Positions 8,599-16,172 of a DNA stretch of 64,000 nt are shown here, piece by piece. How positions within the stretch are numbered: position 1 is the stretch's first letter; each line of letters opens with the position of its first letter. Origin of the DNA: Myxococcus qinghaiensis (GTDB taxonomy: Bacteria > Myxococcota > Myxococcia > Myxococcales > Myxococcaceae); contig NZ_JAKCFA010000001.1 in NCBI RefSeq assembly GCF_024198215.1, positions 434,001 through 498,000 on the forward strand, given 5' to 3'. The position numbers and the translations under genes are program-made. Under the pieces are notes generated by a model, which was not told the DNA's origin, did no database searches, and was given only the letters and a program-made list of their open reading frames with translations.

Positions 8599-8621
8599 TT
8601 CGACAGTCGAAATGACTTTCG
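8599..8621. promoter_or_regulatory. Two overlapping palindromes upstream of the sigma-factor gene
   Basis: TTCGAC-A-GTCGAA (8599-8611) is a perfect 13-base palindrome and overlaps CGAAA-TGAC-TTTCG (8608-8621), also perfect. They lie about 104-126 bases before the sigma-factor ATG within a 220-base gap, where a promoter is expected. No regulator can be named. Confidence 0.35.
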
Positions 8622-8724
8622 GCGATGGAATGAGAAACCCTTTCGCTCGTTGGGCGTCCTAGAGACAGGTGGACGCGAGTCGGCGGGGACAGCGCGTCCG
8701 GCATCGAACGGAGGACGGGAAATC

Positions 8725-9462
8725 ATGGCCAACTCGACGAAGTTTGCGGCGGAGGGCCTGTCGCAATACCTGCGTCACCTGGGGGGACATCACCAACTGA
8801 CGCGCGAGCAGGAGTACGAGCTCGCGGGTCGTGCTCGCAAGGGCGATGAGTCCGCGCGACAGACGCTCGCGACCTCCAATCTGGCCTTCGTTGTCGCCGT
8901 GGCGAAGAAGTTCGCCAATCGCGGCGCGCGCCTGGATGACCTCATCCAGGAAGGCAACGTGGGCTTGATGAAGGCGATTGAGCACTTCGACCCGAAGAAG
9001 AACGTGCGTTTCGCGACGTATGCGGTGTGGTGGATTCGCGCCTACATCACCCGCTATTTGAAGGACAACCGCAGCCAGGTCCGCGGCGGCGAGGCCGAGC
9101 GGGGCAGCATGGTGGACTTCTCGCTCGACGCCTCCATCGACGAGGAAGGGGAGACCACCTTCCTGGACCGCCTGGAGGACAACGGGCCGTCGCCCCAGGA
9201 CGTGTTCCTCTCCAATGAGCAGGACACGGAGATCCAGGACGCGCTCACCAAGGTGCGCAAGCGGATTGGCGACCTGGGCTGGGACATCCTCACGGAGCGG
9301 CTGACGCAGGACAAGCCGCTGACCCTGGAGGAGCTGGGACAGCGGTGGGGCGTGTCGCGCGAGCGCGTGCGCCAGGTGGAGCTCAAGACGAAGACGTTCC
9401 TGGAGCGCTACCTGTCCGCCTTCAACGAGAACGAGGAGCAGGCCGCCGCCGACGCGGCGTGA
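8725..9462 (+). CDS. RNA polymerase sigma factor, RpoH-like group
   Basis: A 245-residue sigma-70 family factor. Region 2 is complete: the helix around residues 50-75 leads into LDDLIQEGNVGLMKAIEHFD and the -10-binding FATYAVWWIRAYI. Region 4 ends with LGQRWGVSRERVRQVE, a helix-turn-helix for the -35. Region 1.1 is absent and region 3 is short, as in heat-shock-type sigma factors. It resembles the SigB/SigC/SigE group of alternative sigma factors known in Myxococcus, some of which act in development or stress; I cannot tell which one. The start at 8725 follows GGAGG after 10 bases. It is monocistronic: a terminator-like hairpin lies downstream and palindromes lie upstream. Confidence 0.9.
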   Translation: MANSTKFAAEGLSQYLRHLGGHHQLTREQEYELAGRARKGDESARQTLATSNLAFVVAVAKKFANRGARLDDLIQEGNVGLMKAIEHFDPKKNVRFATYAVWWIRAYITRYLKDNRSQVRGGEAERGSMVDFSLDASIDEEGETTFLDRLEDNGPSPQDVFLSNEQDTEIQDALTKVRKRIGDLGWDILTERLTQDKPLTLEELGQRWGVSRERVRQVELKTKTFLERYLSAFNENEEQAAADAA

Positions 9463-9512
9463 GCCCACCTCCTCCTCCCCACCTGGGGAGATGCGCGGAC
9501 CGAGCGGGACTG

Positions 9513-9552
9513 GCGGGGTCTTCCACCCTTGCCGGCCCCGCTCTTGTTTTTT
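9513..9552 (+). terminator. Rho-independent-like terminator after the sigma-factor gene
   Basis: GCGGGG (9513-9518) can pair with CCCCGC (9536-9541) around an 18-base loop. TCTTG and a run of six T follow (to 9552). Confidence 0.45.
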
Positions 9553-9613
9553 GCCCGAAAGGCTGCCTGCGTGGTTTGCGTGCGGCCGAGCGTGCGTGCT
9601 AAGCCCACCGGCC

Positions 9614-10354
9614 ATGCGCCTGATTTTACTTGCCTTGTGCCTGCTCGTTGCCGGTTCGGCACGGGCGGCGGACGCCGAATTCCTGGCCCGCCTTGACGCC
9701 CTGCATGCCGGGCGAGCGGACGCCGCGGCGGTGAAGGAGCTGGAGGCGGAGTTCAAGAAGGCGCTGGCTGCGACGCCGGACGACTTCGAGGTGCTCTGGC
9801 GCCAGGCGCGCCTCCTCCAGTGGCAGGCGGACGGGGCTGGCAGCGAGAAGCTCAAGAAGGTGCTCGGACGGCAGACGTGGGACGTCGCCGAGAGGGCTCT
9901 CAAGCTGGCCCCCGCCCGGGTGGAGGGCCACTACTACGCGGCGACGGGCATCGGCGCCTACTCTCAAGCAGTGGGTGTGGTGAAGGCACTGGGCGAGGGG
10001 CTGGAGGGCAAGTTCAATGAGCGCGCGGACGCGGCCATCAAGATTGATCCCGCCTTCAACTGGAGCGCTCCACTGCTGGTGAAGGGCCGCTACTTCTACG
10101 AGCTGCCCTGGCCGAAGCGAGATTTGAAGAAGTCCGCCGAGTATTACGAGAAGGCCATCAAGAAGAACCCGGAGATGCTGCGCGCGCACTACTTCCTCGC
10201 CGAGACGCTCCTCAAGGACGACAAGGCCAAGGAGGCGCGTGACGCCATCCAGAAGGTGAAGCAGGGAAGCACCGCGTATGACCCTCCGGAGGGTCAGCGC
10301 ATCCAGGAGTGGGCGAAGAAGGTCGAAGCCGACATCGAGGAGGAGCTCAAGTGA
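9614..10354 (+). CDS. Exported TPR-like protein
   Basis: A 246-residue protein with a clear signal peptide (MRLILLALCLLVAGSARAAD, cleavage near residue 19). The mature part is helical; residues 175-215 (around SAEYYEKAIKKNPEMLRAHY) are a typical TPR and others are degenerate. TPR proteins usually bind partners; none is identifiable. The stop overlaps the GTG start of the acyl-CoA synthetase gene, so the two proteins are probably made together. The ATG at 9614 is chosen because the signal peptide starts there; the longer frame upstream has no such logic. Confidence 0.8.
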   Translation: MRLILLALCLLVAGSARAADAEFLARLDALHAGRADAAAVKELEAEFKKALAATPDDFEVLWRQARLLQWQADGAGSEKLKKVLGRQTWDVAERALKLAPARVEGHYYAATGIGAYSQAVGVVKALGEGLEGKFNERADAAIKIDPAFNWSAPLLVKGRYFYELPWPKRDLKKSAEYYEKAIKKNPEMLRAHYFLAETLLKDDKAKEARDAIQKVKQGSTAYDPPEGQRIQEWAKKVEADIEEELK

Positions 10355-12243
10355 GAGCAGAGAATCAGGTAGCACCTTCGGCGTCGGCCGCCGGAGCGCA
10401 AGAGGGAAACCTGGTCCAGTTGCTGATCCAGCGCGCGCAGAACGCCTCCAAGGCGGGTGTGACGCACAAGAAGGACGGCCGCTGGCAGGACGTGACGTTC
10501 GGCCAGGTGCTGGACGACGTGAAGGCGCTGTCCGCGGGCCTGGTGGCCCAGGGCGTGAAGCCTGGAGACCGGGTGGCGCTGTTCGCCAACACCAGCCTCC
10601 AGTGGATCATCGCGGACCTGGCCATCACCGCGGCGCAGGCCATCACGGTGCCCATCTACTCGTCCAACCTTCCGGACGAGTTCCGCTATGTCATCAATCA
10701 CTCGGAGACGTCGTTCGTCTTCGTGGACAATGACGAGAAGGATGCCAAGCAGGTGGGCCGGCTGACGCGCGTGCGGCAGAAGCTGGCGGAGTGTCCCACC
10801 GTCACGAAGGTCATCGTGTTCGAGAGCTCGGCTGCGGGCAGCCAGAACGTCTCCCAGGCGGGCAGCCTGGAAGTCTCCCTGGCGGACGTCATGGCCCAGG
10901 GCCGTGAGGCGCACCAGGCTAACCCGGGCGCCTTCGAGGAGCGCGTGGCCTCCGTGAAGTCGGAGGACACCAACTGCCTCATCTACACCTCCGGCACCAC
11001 GGGGGATCCGAAGGGCGCCATCCTCACCCACGGCAACTGGACGTACCAGGCGCACGCGGTGCAGGCCATCGGCATGATGGAGCCGACGGACGCCGTCATG
11101 CTGTTCCTGCCGCTGGCGCACGTCTTCGCCCAGGTGGTGAAGGCGGCGTGGCTGAGCATGGGCTTCCGGCTCATCGTCGCGGAGTCGGTGGACAAGCTGA
11201 TGGCGAACATCGTGGAGACGCGTCCCACGGTGCTCCCGTCAGTGCCCCGCGTCTTCGAGAAGGTCTACAACACGGTGGTGTCCAACGGCACGTCGGCCCC
11301 GGGCCTCAAGGGCCGGCTGACCCGCTGGGCCTTCAAGCTCTTCGACGAGTACGTGGATGCGATGCAGCAGGGCCGGCCGTATGACTCGCTCGGCTTCTCC
11401 ATCGCGAAGAAGCTGGTGTTCACCAAGGTGCGCGGCACGCTGGACGAGAAGCTGGGCGGCAACATGCGCCTGTTCGTCTCCGGTGGCGCGCCGCTGTCCC
11501 GGAAGATCGGCTACTTCTTCGACCTGCTGGGGTTCAAGGTGGTGGAGGGCTACGGCCTGACGGAGACGGCCGCTCCCACCAACGCCAACCGCCCGAACAA
11601 GATCAAGATTGGCACCGTGGGTCCGGCGATGCCGGGCACCGAGGTGAAGATCGCCGCGGACGGCGAGGTGCTCGCGCGGGGCCCCTGCATCATGAAGGGC
11701 TACTACAAGAACGACACGGCCACCGCCGAGGTCATTGAGCCGGACGGCTGGTTCCACACGGGTGACATCGGCGAGCTGGATGCCGACGGCTACCTGCGCA
11801 TCACCGACCGCAAGAAGGACATCATCGTCACGGCGGGTGGGAAGAACGTGGCGCCTCAGAACATCGAGAACACGCTCAAGACCTTCCCCATCCTGAGCCA
11901 GGCCATGGTGTACGGCGACAAGCGCCCGTACCTGGTGGCCCTCATCACCGTGGCGGAAGACGCGGCCAAGAAGCTGCTGGAGGAGAAGGGCGCTCCGGTG
12001 GGCAGCTACGCGGAGAACGCGAAGCGGCCGGAGGTCCACGCCGCGGTGAAGGCGGTGCTGGACAAGATGAACGCGGACTCGCCGCCGTACGCCACCATCA
12101 AGCGCTTCACGGTGATGCCCGCGGACTTCACCCAGGAGTCCGGCGAGCTGACGCCCACCCTGAAGGTCAAGCGCAAGGTCTGCAGCACGAAGTACAAGGC
12201 GCAGATCGACGCCATGTACGACAACGTGGCCGTCATCGACTGA
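10351..12243 (+). CDS. fadD: Long-chain fatty-acid--CoA ligase (AMP-binding)
   Basis: Activates fatty acids with ATP and CoA. The 630 residues match long-chain acyl-CoA synthetases of the FAA1/ACSL type. The AMP-binding P-loop is YTSGTTGDPKGAILTH; GYGLTETA and the ATP-contacting GWFHTGDIGELD are also present, followed by ITDRKKDIIVTAGGKNVAPQ, whose lysine-rich linker precedes the C-terminal domain. The start is the GTG at 10351 (GTGA overlap with the TPR gene stop), with GGAGG 7 bases upstream. No membrane segment is seen. Use in lipid-fed growth or development is likely in myxobacteria but is inferred. Confidence 0.92.
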   Translation: MRAENQVAPSASAAGAQEGNLVQLLIQRAQNASKAGVTHKKDGRWQDVTFGQVLDDVKALSAGLVAQGVKPGDRVALFANTSLQWIIADLAITAAQAITVPIYSSNLPDEFRYVINHSETSFVFVDNDEKDAKQVGRLTRVRQKLAECPTVTKVIVFESSAAGSQNVSQAGSLEVSLADVMAQGREAHQANPGAFEERVASVKSEDTNCLIYTSGTTGDPKGAILTHGNWTYQAHAVQAIGMMEPTDAVMLFLPLAHVFAQVVKAAWLSMGFRLIVAESVDKLMANIVETRPTVLPSVPRVFEKVYNTVVSNGTSAPGLKGRLTRWAFKLFDEYVDAMQQGRPYDSLGFSIAKKLVFTKVRGTLDEKLGGNMRLFVSGGAPLSRKIGYFFDLLGFKVVEGYGLTETAAPTNANRPNKIKIGTVGPAMPGTEVKIAADGEVLARGPCIMKGYYKNDTATAEVIEPDGWFHTGDIGELDADGYLRITDRKKDIIVTAGGKNVAPQNIENTLKTFPILSQAMVYGDKRPYLVALITVAEDAAKKLLEEKGAPVGSYAENAKRPEVHAAVKAVLDKMNADSPPYATIKRFTVMPADFTQESGELTPTLKVKRKVCSTKYKAQIDAMYDNVAVID

Positions 12244-12258
12244 GCGTTCGGTCCCTCG

Positions 12259-12281
12259 CCCCCGGTGCTGTCGACCGGGGG
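12259..12281 (+). terminator. Hairpin after fadD
   Basis: Perfect 8-base stem CCCCCGGT / ACCGGGGG with a 7-base loop, 16 bases after the fadD stop. No T-run follows, so it may be a processing or stabilising hairpin. Confidence 0.45.
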
Positions 12282-12300
12282 TGTGTGCCCCGCAACGTCA

Positions 12301-12340
12301 ACGCCCGCTCGGCCCCAGGAAGTCGGGGTGGAGCGGGCGT
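12301..12340. terminator. Bidirectional hairpin between fadD and tatA
   Basis: ACGCCCGCTC (12301-12310) and GAGCGGGCGT (12331-12340) form a perfect 10-base stem between two convergent genes, so it can end transcription from both sides. Confidence 0.5.
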
Positions 12341-12375
12341 CGTGCTTTCCGGCGGGGACCTACCCCGGAGCGGGG

Positions 12376-12621
12376 CTACGCGTGGCTGCTGGGCGTGGAG
12401 GACTTCACGTCCTTGTCCACGGTGCCGCCGCCGGCGAGCGTTCCGGTGCCCTTCTTGTCGGCGCCGGGGGTACCCGTCTCCTCCTCACCGCCGAAGCCGC
12501 GCTTGAAGTTACGAATCGCGCTGCCCAGGGACGAGCCGAGCTGCGGCAGCCGCGTGGCCCCGAAGAGGAGCAGCAGCACAAACAGGATGAGAAGAAGTTC
12601 CATCGGCTTCAGCCCCAGCAT
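12376..12621 (-). CDS. tatA: Twin-arginine translocase subunit TatA/E
   Basis: An 81-residue TatA-type protein: a short N-terminal membrane helix (around MELLLILFVLLLLFGATRLP), the conserved hinge F-G-A-T-R-L-P, then the amphipathic helix LGSSLGSAIRNFKRGFGGEE and a polar, disordered tail. In the Tat pathway TatA oligomers form the passage for folded proteins. No tatB or tatC lies nearby, so this is an isolated copy. GGAG lies 5 bases before the ATG at 12621. The helix has no glutamate at the TatB position, which favours TatA over TatB. Confidence 0.9.
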   Translation of the reverse strand: MLGLKPMELLLILFVLLLLFGATRLPQLGSSLGSAIRNFKRGFGGEEETGTPGADKKGTGTLAGGGTVDKDVKSSTPSSHA

Positions 12622-12691
12622 CACGGCTCCTTCGCGAAAACGGGGCGAGCATAGCGGGGGGAGCCGTGGACCGCCAGCAAGAGCGGAGGCC

Positions 12692-13711
12692 TCATGCCTG
12701 GAGGGCCGCTGGAGTGCCAAGCATGGCGCCCGGCACCGCGGTGAGGGTGATGAAGAGGGAGCTACCGGACGGATCCGTCTCCACGCCGACGCTTCCCCCG
12801 TGCGCCTCCACCTCCTGGCGGGCCAGGTAGATGCGCAGCGGATCCTCCAGCTTCTTCTCGCGGAAGGCCCGCTCCTCGCGCCGGAAGACGACGGAGGCGT
12901 CCTCGTCGGTGAGGGGGACACCTTCCCGGCGCACCTCCACCCGCACCCTGGGTGCCCCGGCGTGGATGCGCAGGTAGATGACCTCGCCGGGCTGGGAGCG
13001 GGCGAGCTGGTACAGGATGAAGGCCTCCACGGCGTGCTGGATGCGGGCTCCGTCCACGGCCACGTCGGGCGGCGCCACGCGCGGGTCCAGGTCCAACACC
13101 AGCGCCACGTTGGCGGCGGTGGCCGCCGCGCGCTGGCGCTCCACGGCCGCATCCAGCAGGGGGATGAGCGACTGGCGCTCCGGCTCACAGGCAAGCGAGC
13201 CCAGGTCGGCGCGGCTGGAGTCGAAGAAGTCCTGCGAGAAGGACAGCGAGCGGTCCGCGTTGCGGAGAATCGTCTCCAACCCGCGCTGCACCTTGGGCTC
13301 CAGCGGGTTGCGGCCGTTGAGCAGCAGCGCGGCATAGGAGCGGATGTTGGCCAGCGAGCCGCGCAAGTCGTGCGACGCCATGCCCAGGTAGCGCACCCTG
13401 CGGCGCGCGTCGGACTCGTTCCAGCTCACCGGGAAGGTCCACAGGAGCCGCCCTCCGTCGCCCAGGAGCTCCTCTCCCGCGAGGACCAGGATGTCGCCCT
13501 GCTCCCAGACGCGCAGATCCCCCGCGCGGCGGTGGAAGCCCGCGGCGCCCAGCAGGGCTTCCACGGAGGTGGCGCCCGGAGGCAGCTCCTGGATGCCCAG
13601 ATGCTCGAGGACCAGGCCGCCCAGCAGGCGTGGAGGCCCCTGCGTGGGGACTAGGACGAGGCCAGGCGCTTCCGCCGTGCTGCCAGCTCCCATCTCCCCA
13701 GGGCTCCTCAC
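12692..13711 (-). CDS. Histidine kinase-like protein with degenerate ATP-binding site
   Basis: A 339-residue soluble protein. Residues 1-105 have no recognised sensor domain. A HisKA-type H-box follows (YLGMASHDLRGSLANI, phospho-acceptor near H114). The catalytic domain keeps a G2-like end (HGGSVGVETDPSGSSLFITL), but the N-box asparagine is not visible (IQHAVEAFILYQLARS) and the D-x-G-x-G G1 motif reads R-R-E-G-V-P. ATP binding is therefore doubtful, and it may act as a phosphotransfer or scaffold protein. It is divergent from a single-domain response regulator, its likely partner. The start is taken at GTG 13711 with AGGAGG 8 bases upstream; an ATG 18 bases later is possible. Confidence 0.75.
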   Translation of the reverse strand: MRSPGEMGAGSTAEAPGLVLVPTQGPPRLLGGLVLEHLGIQELPPGATSVEALLGAAGFHRRAGDLRVWEQGDILVLAGEELLGDGGRLLWTFPVSWNESDARRRVRYLGMASHDLRGSLANIRSYAALLLNGRNPLEPKVQRGLETILRNADRSLSFSQDFFDSSRADLGSLACEPERQSLIPLLDAAVERQRAAATAANVALVLDLDPRVAPPDVAVDGARIQHAVEAFILYQLARSQPGEVIYLRIHAGAPRVRVEVRREGVPLTDEDASVVFRREERAFREKKLEDPLRIYLARQEVEAHGGSVGVETDPSGSSLFITLTAVPGAMLGTPAALQA

Positions 13712-13868
13712 GTTTTCCACCTCCTGTCCAGCAGGTCACGGAAAGGGTGGGGCGCGTCTGTCGGTTTTGCAACGTGCACCCGCGTTGTATGCGGGGAGCG
13801 CACTTTCTTGCGCCGCTGCATGGGAGGATGGTGGAAGAATCCCCAGCGTCGCACCGAGGGAGACTGCC

Positions 13869-14282
13869 CTGACTTCGCCTAACACACAGCCTGATGGTGC
13901 CGTCGTCCTTGTCGTGGACGACGACCCGGACATCCTCGAAGCCCTCTCTGAAATCCTGGAGGCCGAGGGGTTCGTCATCCGTCGTGCCCGCAATGGGAAG
14001 GAGGCGCTGGAGCGCCTCGAGCCTGATCCTCCCCACCTCATCCTGTTGGACCTGATGATGCCGGTGATGGACGGTTGGGAGTTCGCCCAACGCATGCGCC
14101 AGAAGCCGCCGGCCATCGCGACCATCCCGCTCATCGTCCTCAGCGCGGACCGCAACGTGGGCAGCAAGGCCCAGGACATTGGCGCTGTCGGCCACCTGGC
14201 CAAGCCCTTCGAACTGAATGACTTGCTGGAGATGGTGCGGCGCTCGCTGAACCCGTCCACGGTGAGCAGCACCAGCGCCTGA
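13869..14282 (+). CDS. Single-domain response regulator, apparent CTG start
   Basis: A CheY-like receiver of about 137 residues with no output domain. The acidic pocket is D17-D18-D19, the phospho-acceptor is D61 in LILLDLMMPVMDG, the switch Thr/Ser is in IVLSAD, and the conserved lysine is in HLAKPFELND. No ATG, GTG or TTG lies in frame near the domain start; the first plausible initiator is CTG at 13869, 6 bases after GGGAG. Single-domain regulators usually act by protein contact or phosphorelay. It is divergent from the kinase-like gene starting at 13711. Confidence 0.85.
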   Translation: MTSPNTQPDGAVVLVVDDDPDILEALSEILEAEGFVIRRARNGKEALERLEPDPPHLILLDLMMPVMDGWEFAQRMRQKPPAIATIPLIVLSADRNVGSKAQDIGAVGHLAKPFELNDLLEMVRRSLNPSTVSSTSA

Positions 14283-14384
14283 TGAACACCGCGCATCGCG
14301 CTGCTTGACCTGCCAGGAGGGCGCCATTACGGTCCCTCCACCCGTCTTGATTCTTCAATCAACGACCAGGCCAAGGAGCGCGTC

Positions 14385-14711
14385 ATGACCGCGAAGGACA
14401 TCATCGAGACCCAGATTCCGGAAGTTCTCAAGGAGAAGCCGGAGCTGGCGAAGGACATCAACGCCATCATCCACTTCGACATCTCCGGCGAGGGCGGCGG
14501 GAAGTGGACGCTGGACCTGACCAAGGCCGAGGGCTGGGTCACTCCGGGGCTCGAGGGCGCGTCCAAGATGACCATCCTGGTGAGCAACGAGGACTTCGTG
14601 AAGATCCGCGAGAAGAAGCTCAACGCCCAGATGGCGGCCATGGGTGGCAAGCTGAAGTTCAAGCCCATGGACATGGGCCTCGCGATGAAGCTGGCGAAGC
14701 TGCTGTCGTAG
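14385..14711 (+). CDS. SCP2 sterol-carrier domain protein
   Basis: A 108-residue single-domain SCP2-family lipid-binding protein. Typical features are IIHFDISGEGGGKWTLDL, the TPGLEGASKMTILVSNEDFV core, and a C-terminal amphipathic end (KFKPMDMGLAMKLAKLLS). Such proteins bind fatty acyl-CoA or sterol-like lipids in a hydrophobic tunnel. AAGGAG lies 6 bases before the ATG. The next gene in the same direction is a CoA-transferase/racemase for acyl-CoA, so a role in acyl-CoA handling fits, although 129 bases with a possible hairpin separate them. Confidence 0.88.
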   Translation: MTAKDIIETQIPEVLKEKPELAKDINAIIHFDISGEGGGKWTLDLTKAEGWVTPGLEGASKMTILVSNEDFVKIREKKLNAQMAAMGGKLKFKPMDMGLAMKLAKLLS

Positions 14712-14761
14712 TTCCCTCGGAACGCGGGGGGGGCCCAAGCGCCGCCCTCGCTCCGACTCGC

Positions 14762-14792
14762 GCGGCGCGTTCCCACCCCGGGGGCGCGCCGC
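14762..14792 (+). terminator. GC-rich hairpin between SCP2 and CoA-transferase genes
   Basis: GCGGCGCG (14762-14769) pairs with CGCGCCGC (14785-14792) around a 15-base loop, 50 bases after the SCP2 stop. No clear T-run, so termination is only possible. Confidence 0.3.
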
Positions 14793-14840
14793 ACGTCGTT
14801 TCAGGCCCCCTTCGTCTCGTTCGACTCCTGGAGAACCGCC

Positions 14841-16013
14841 ATGTCGTCGCTGCCCCTCACGGGTCTTCGCGTGCTGGATTTGTCGCGCCTGTTGCCCGGC
14901 CCCTACGCCACCCTGGTGCTGGCGGACCTGGGCGCCACGGTGGTGAAGGTGGAGGAGCCGGAGGGGGGCGACTACGTCCGGGCGATGCCGCCCTCGCGCG
15001 ACGACGTGGGCGCGCTGTTCTATGGCCTCAACCGCAACAAGCGCTCGCTCACGCTGAACCTCAAGACGCCCGAGGGGCGCGATGCGCTCAAGCGGCTGGC
15101 GCGCACGCACGACGTGCTGGTGGAGAGCTTCCGGCCCGGCGTCATGGACAAGCTGGGCGTGGGCGAGTCGGTGCTGCGGGCGGAGAACCCCCGGCTCATC
15201 TACTGCGCCATCTCCGGCTATGGGCAGACGGGGCCCGACAGGCTCAAGGCGGGACACGACTTGAACTACGTGGCCCGCGCGGGCCTGCTGGGCTACGGCG
15301 GCGAGGCGGGTGGCGCCCCGGCCTTTCCCGGCGTGCAGATGGGGGACATCGGCGGAGGAAGTCTCTTCGCGCTGGTGGGCATCCTGGCCGCGCTGCACGA
15401 GCGCGAGCGCACGGGGAAGGGGCGCCTCGTCGACGTGTCGATGACGGATGGGGCCACGGCCTTCCTGCACATGCACCTGGCCGCGCGGCTCTTCATGGGC
15501 GAGCAGGGGATGCCGCTCGAGCGGGGACGCGAGGCGCTCAATGGCGGCTACGCGTGCTACGGCCTGTACCGCACGGCGGATGACCGGTGGCTGGCGGTGG
15601 GCGCGCTGGAGGCCAAGTTCTTCGCCGGGGTGTGCGAGCGGTTGGGCAGGCCGGAGCTGCTTGACGATGCGTACACGCCGGGGGAAGACGGGGCGCGGGT
15701 GAAGGCGGAGCTGACGCGCCTGTTCGCGGAGCAGCCGCTGGCGTACTGGGCGGAGAAGTTCGCGGGCTCCGACCTGTGCGTGGAGCCGGTGGCGGAAGGG
15801 GACGAGGTGTTGGCGGACGCGCAGCTGCGCGCGCGGGGTCTCTTCGTCGAAGCAGAGGATGCGCGACTGGGCCGCAAGGTGACGCACCTGCTCACCCCGC
15901 TGCGCATGGGGCCGACGCCGCTGCGCGAGCCTCCCGCGCTGGGCCAGCACTCGCGTGAGGTGCTCGCGGAGGCGGGCTTCACCGAGGAGGAGATGGCGCG
16001 CCTGGGCGTCTAG
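14841..16013 (+). CDS. CaiB/BaiF CoA-transferase family (AMACR-like)
   Basis: A class III CoA-transferase fold protein of 390 residues. Seen are the N-terminal LTGLRVLDLSRLLPGPYAT, the CoA-binding NRNKRSLTLNLKTPEGR, and the catalytic aspartate in VQMGDIGGGSLFA (about D168), with the glycine-rich loop typical of alpha-methylacyl-CoA racemase. The short overall length and this loop favour racemase over formyl- or succinyl-CoA transferase, but the family is functionally mixed. It is probably active in branched-chain acyl-CoA metabolism in the cytoplasm. The ATG at 14841 follows CTGGAG after 7 bases. The 159 bases after it, up to the convergent gene, hold nothing recognised. Confidence 0.88.
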   Translation: MSSLPLTGLRVLDLSRLLPGPYATLVLADLGATVVKVEEPEGGDYVRAMPPSRDDVGALFYGLNRNKRSLTLNLKTPEGRDALKRLARTHDVLVESFRPGVMDKLGVGESVLRAENPRLIYCAISGYGQTGPDRLKAGHDLNYVARAGLLGYGGEAGGAPAFPGVQMGDIGGGSLFALVGILAALHERERTGKGRLVDVSMTDGATAFLHMHLAARLFMGEQGMPLERGREALNGGYACYGLYRTADDRWLAVGALEAKFFAGVCERLGRPELLDDAYTPGEDGARVKAELTRLFAEQPLAYWAEKFAGSDLCVEPVAEGDEVLADAQLRARGLFVEAEDARLGRKVTHLLTPLRMGPTPLREPPALGQHSREVLAEAGFTEEEMARLGV

Positions 16014-16172
16014 CGAGTCGGGCCTTGGGCGTTGGCCGGCGGAGCTGGCGCTCTTTCGCGTGTGTCCGTGACTCGGCACGCGGCGGACTCCGCGCTCCGG
16101 TTCACCGCGCGGGTGGTGCCGAGCGCGCGTCGCGACGGAAGCCTCGCGGGTCGAAGGGGCGGTGGCCGCTCG

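Noticed and set aside
12376..13335. 319-codon minus-strand frame covering tatA and part of the kinase-like gene
   Set aside because: Only its last 81 codons are the TatA gene; the upstream part is a frame-shifted reading of the kinase-like gene.
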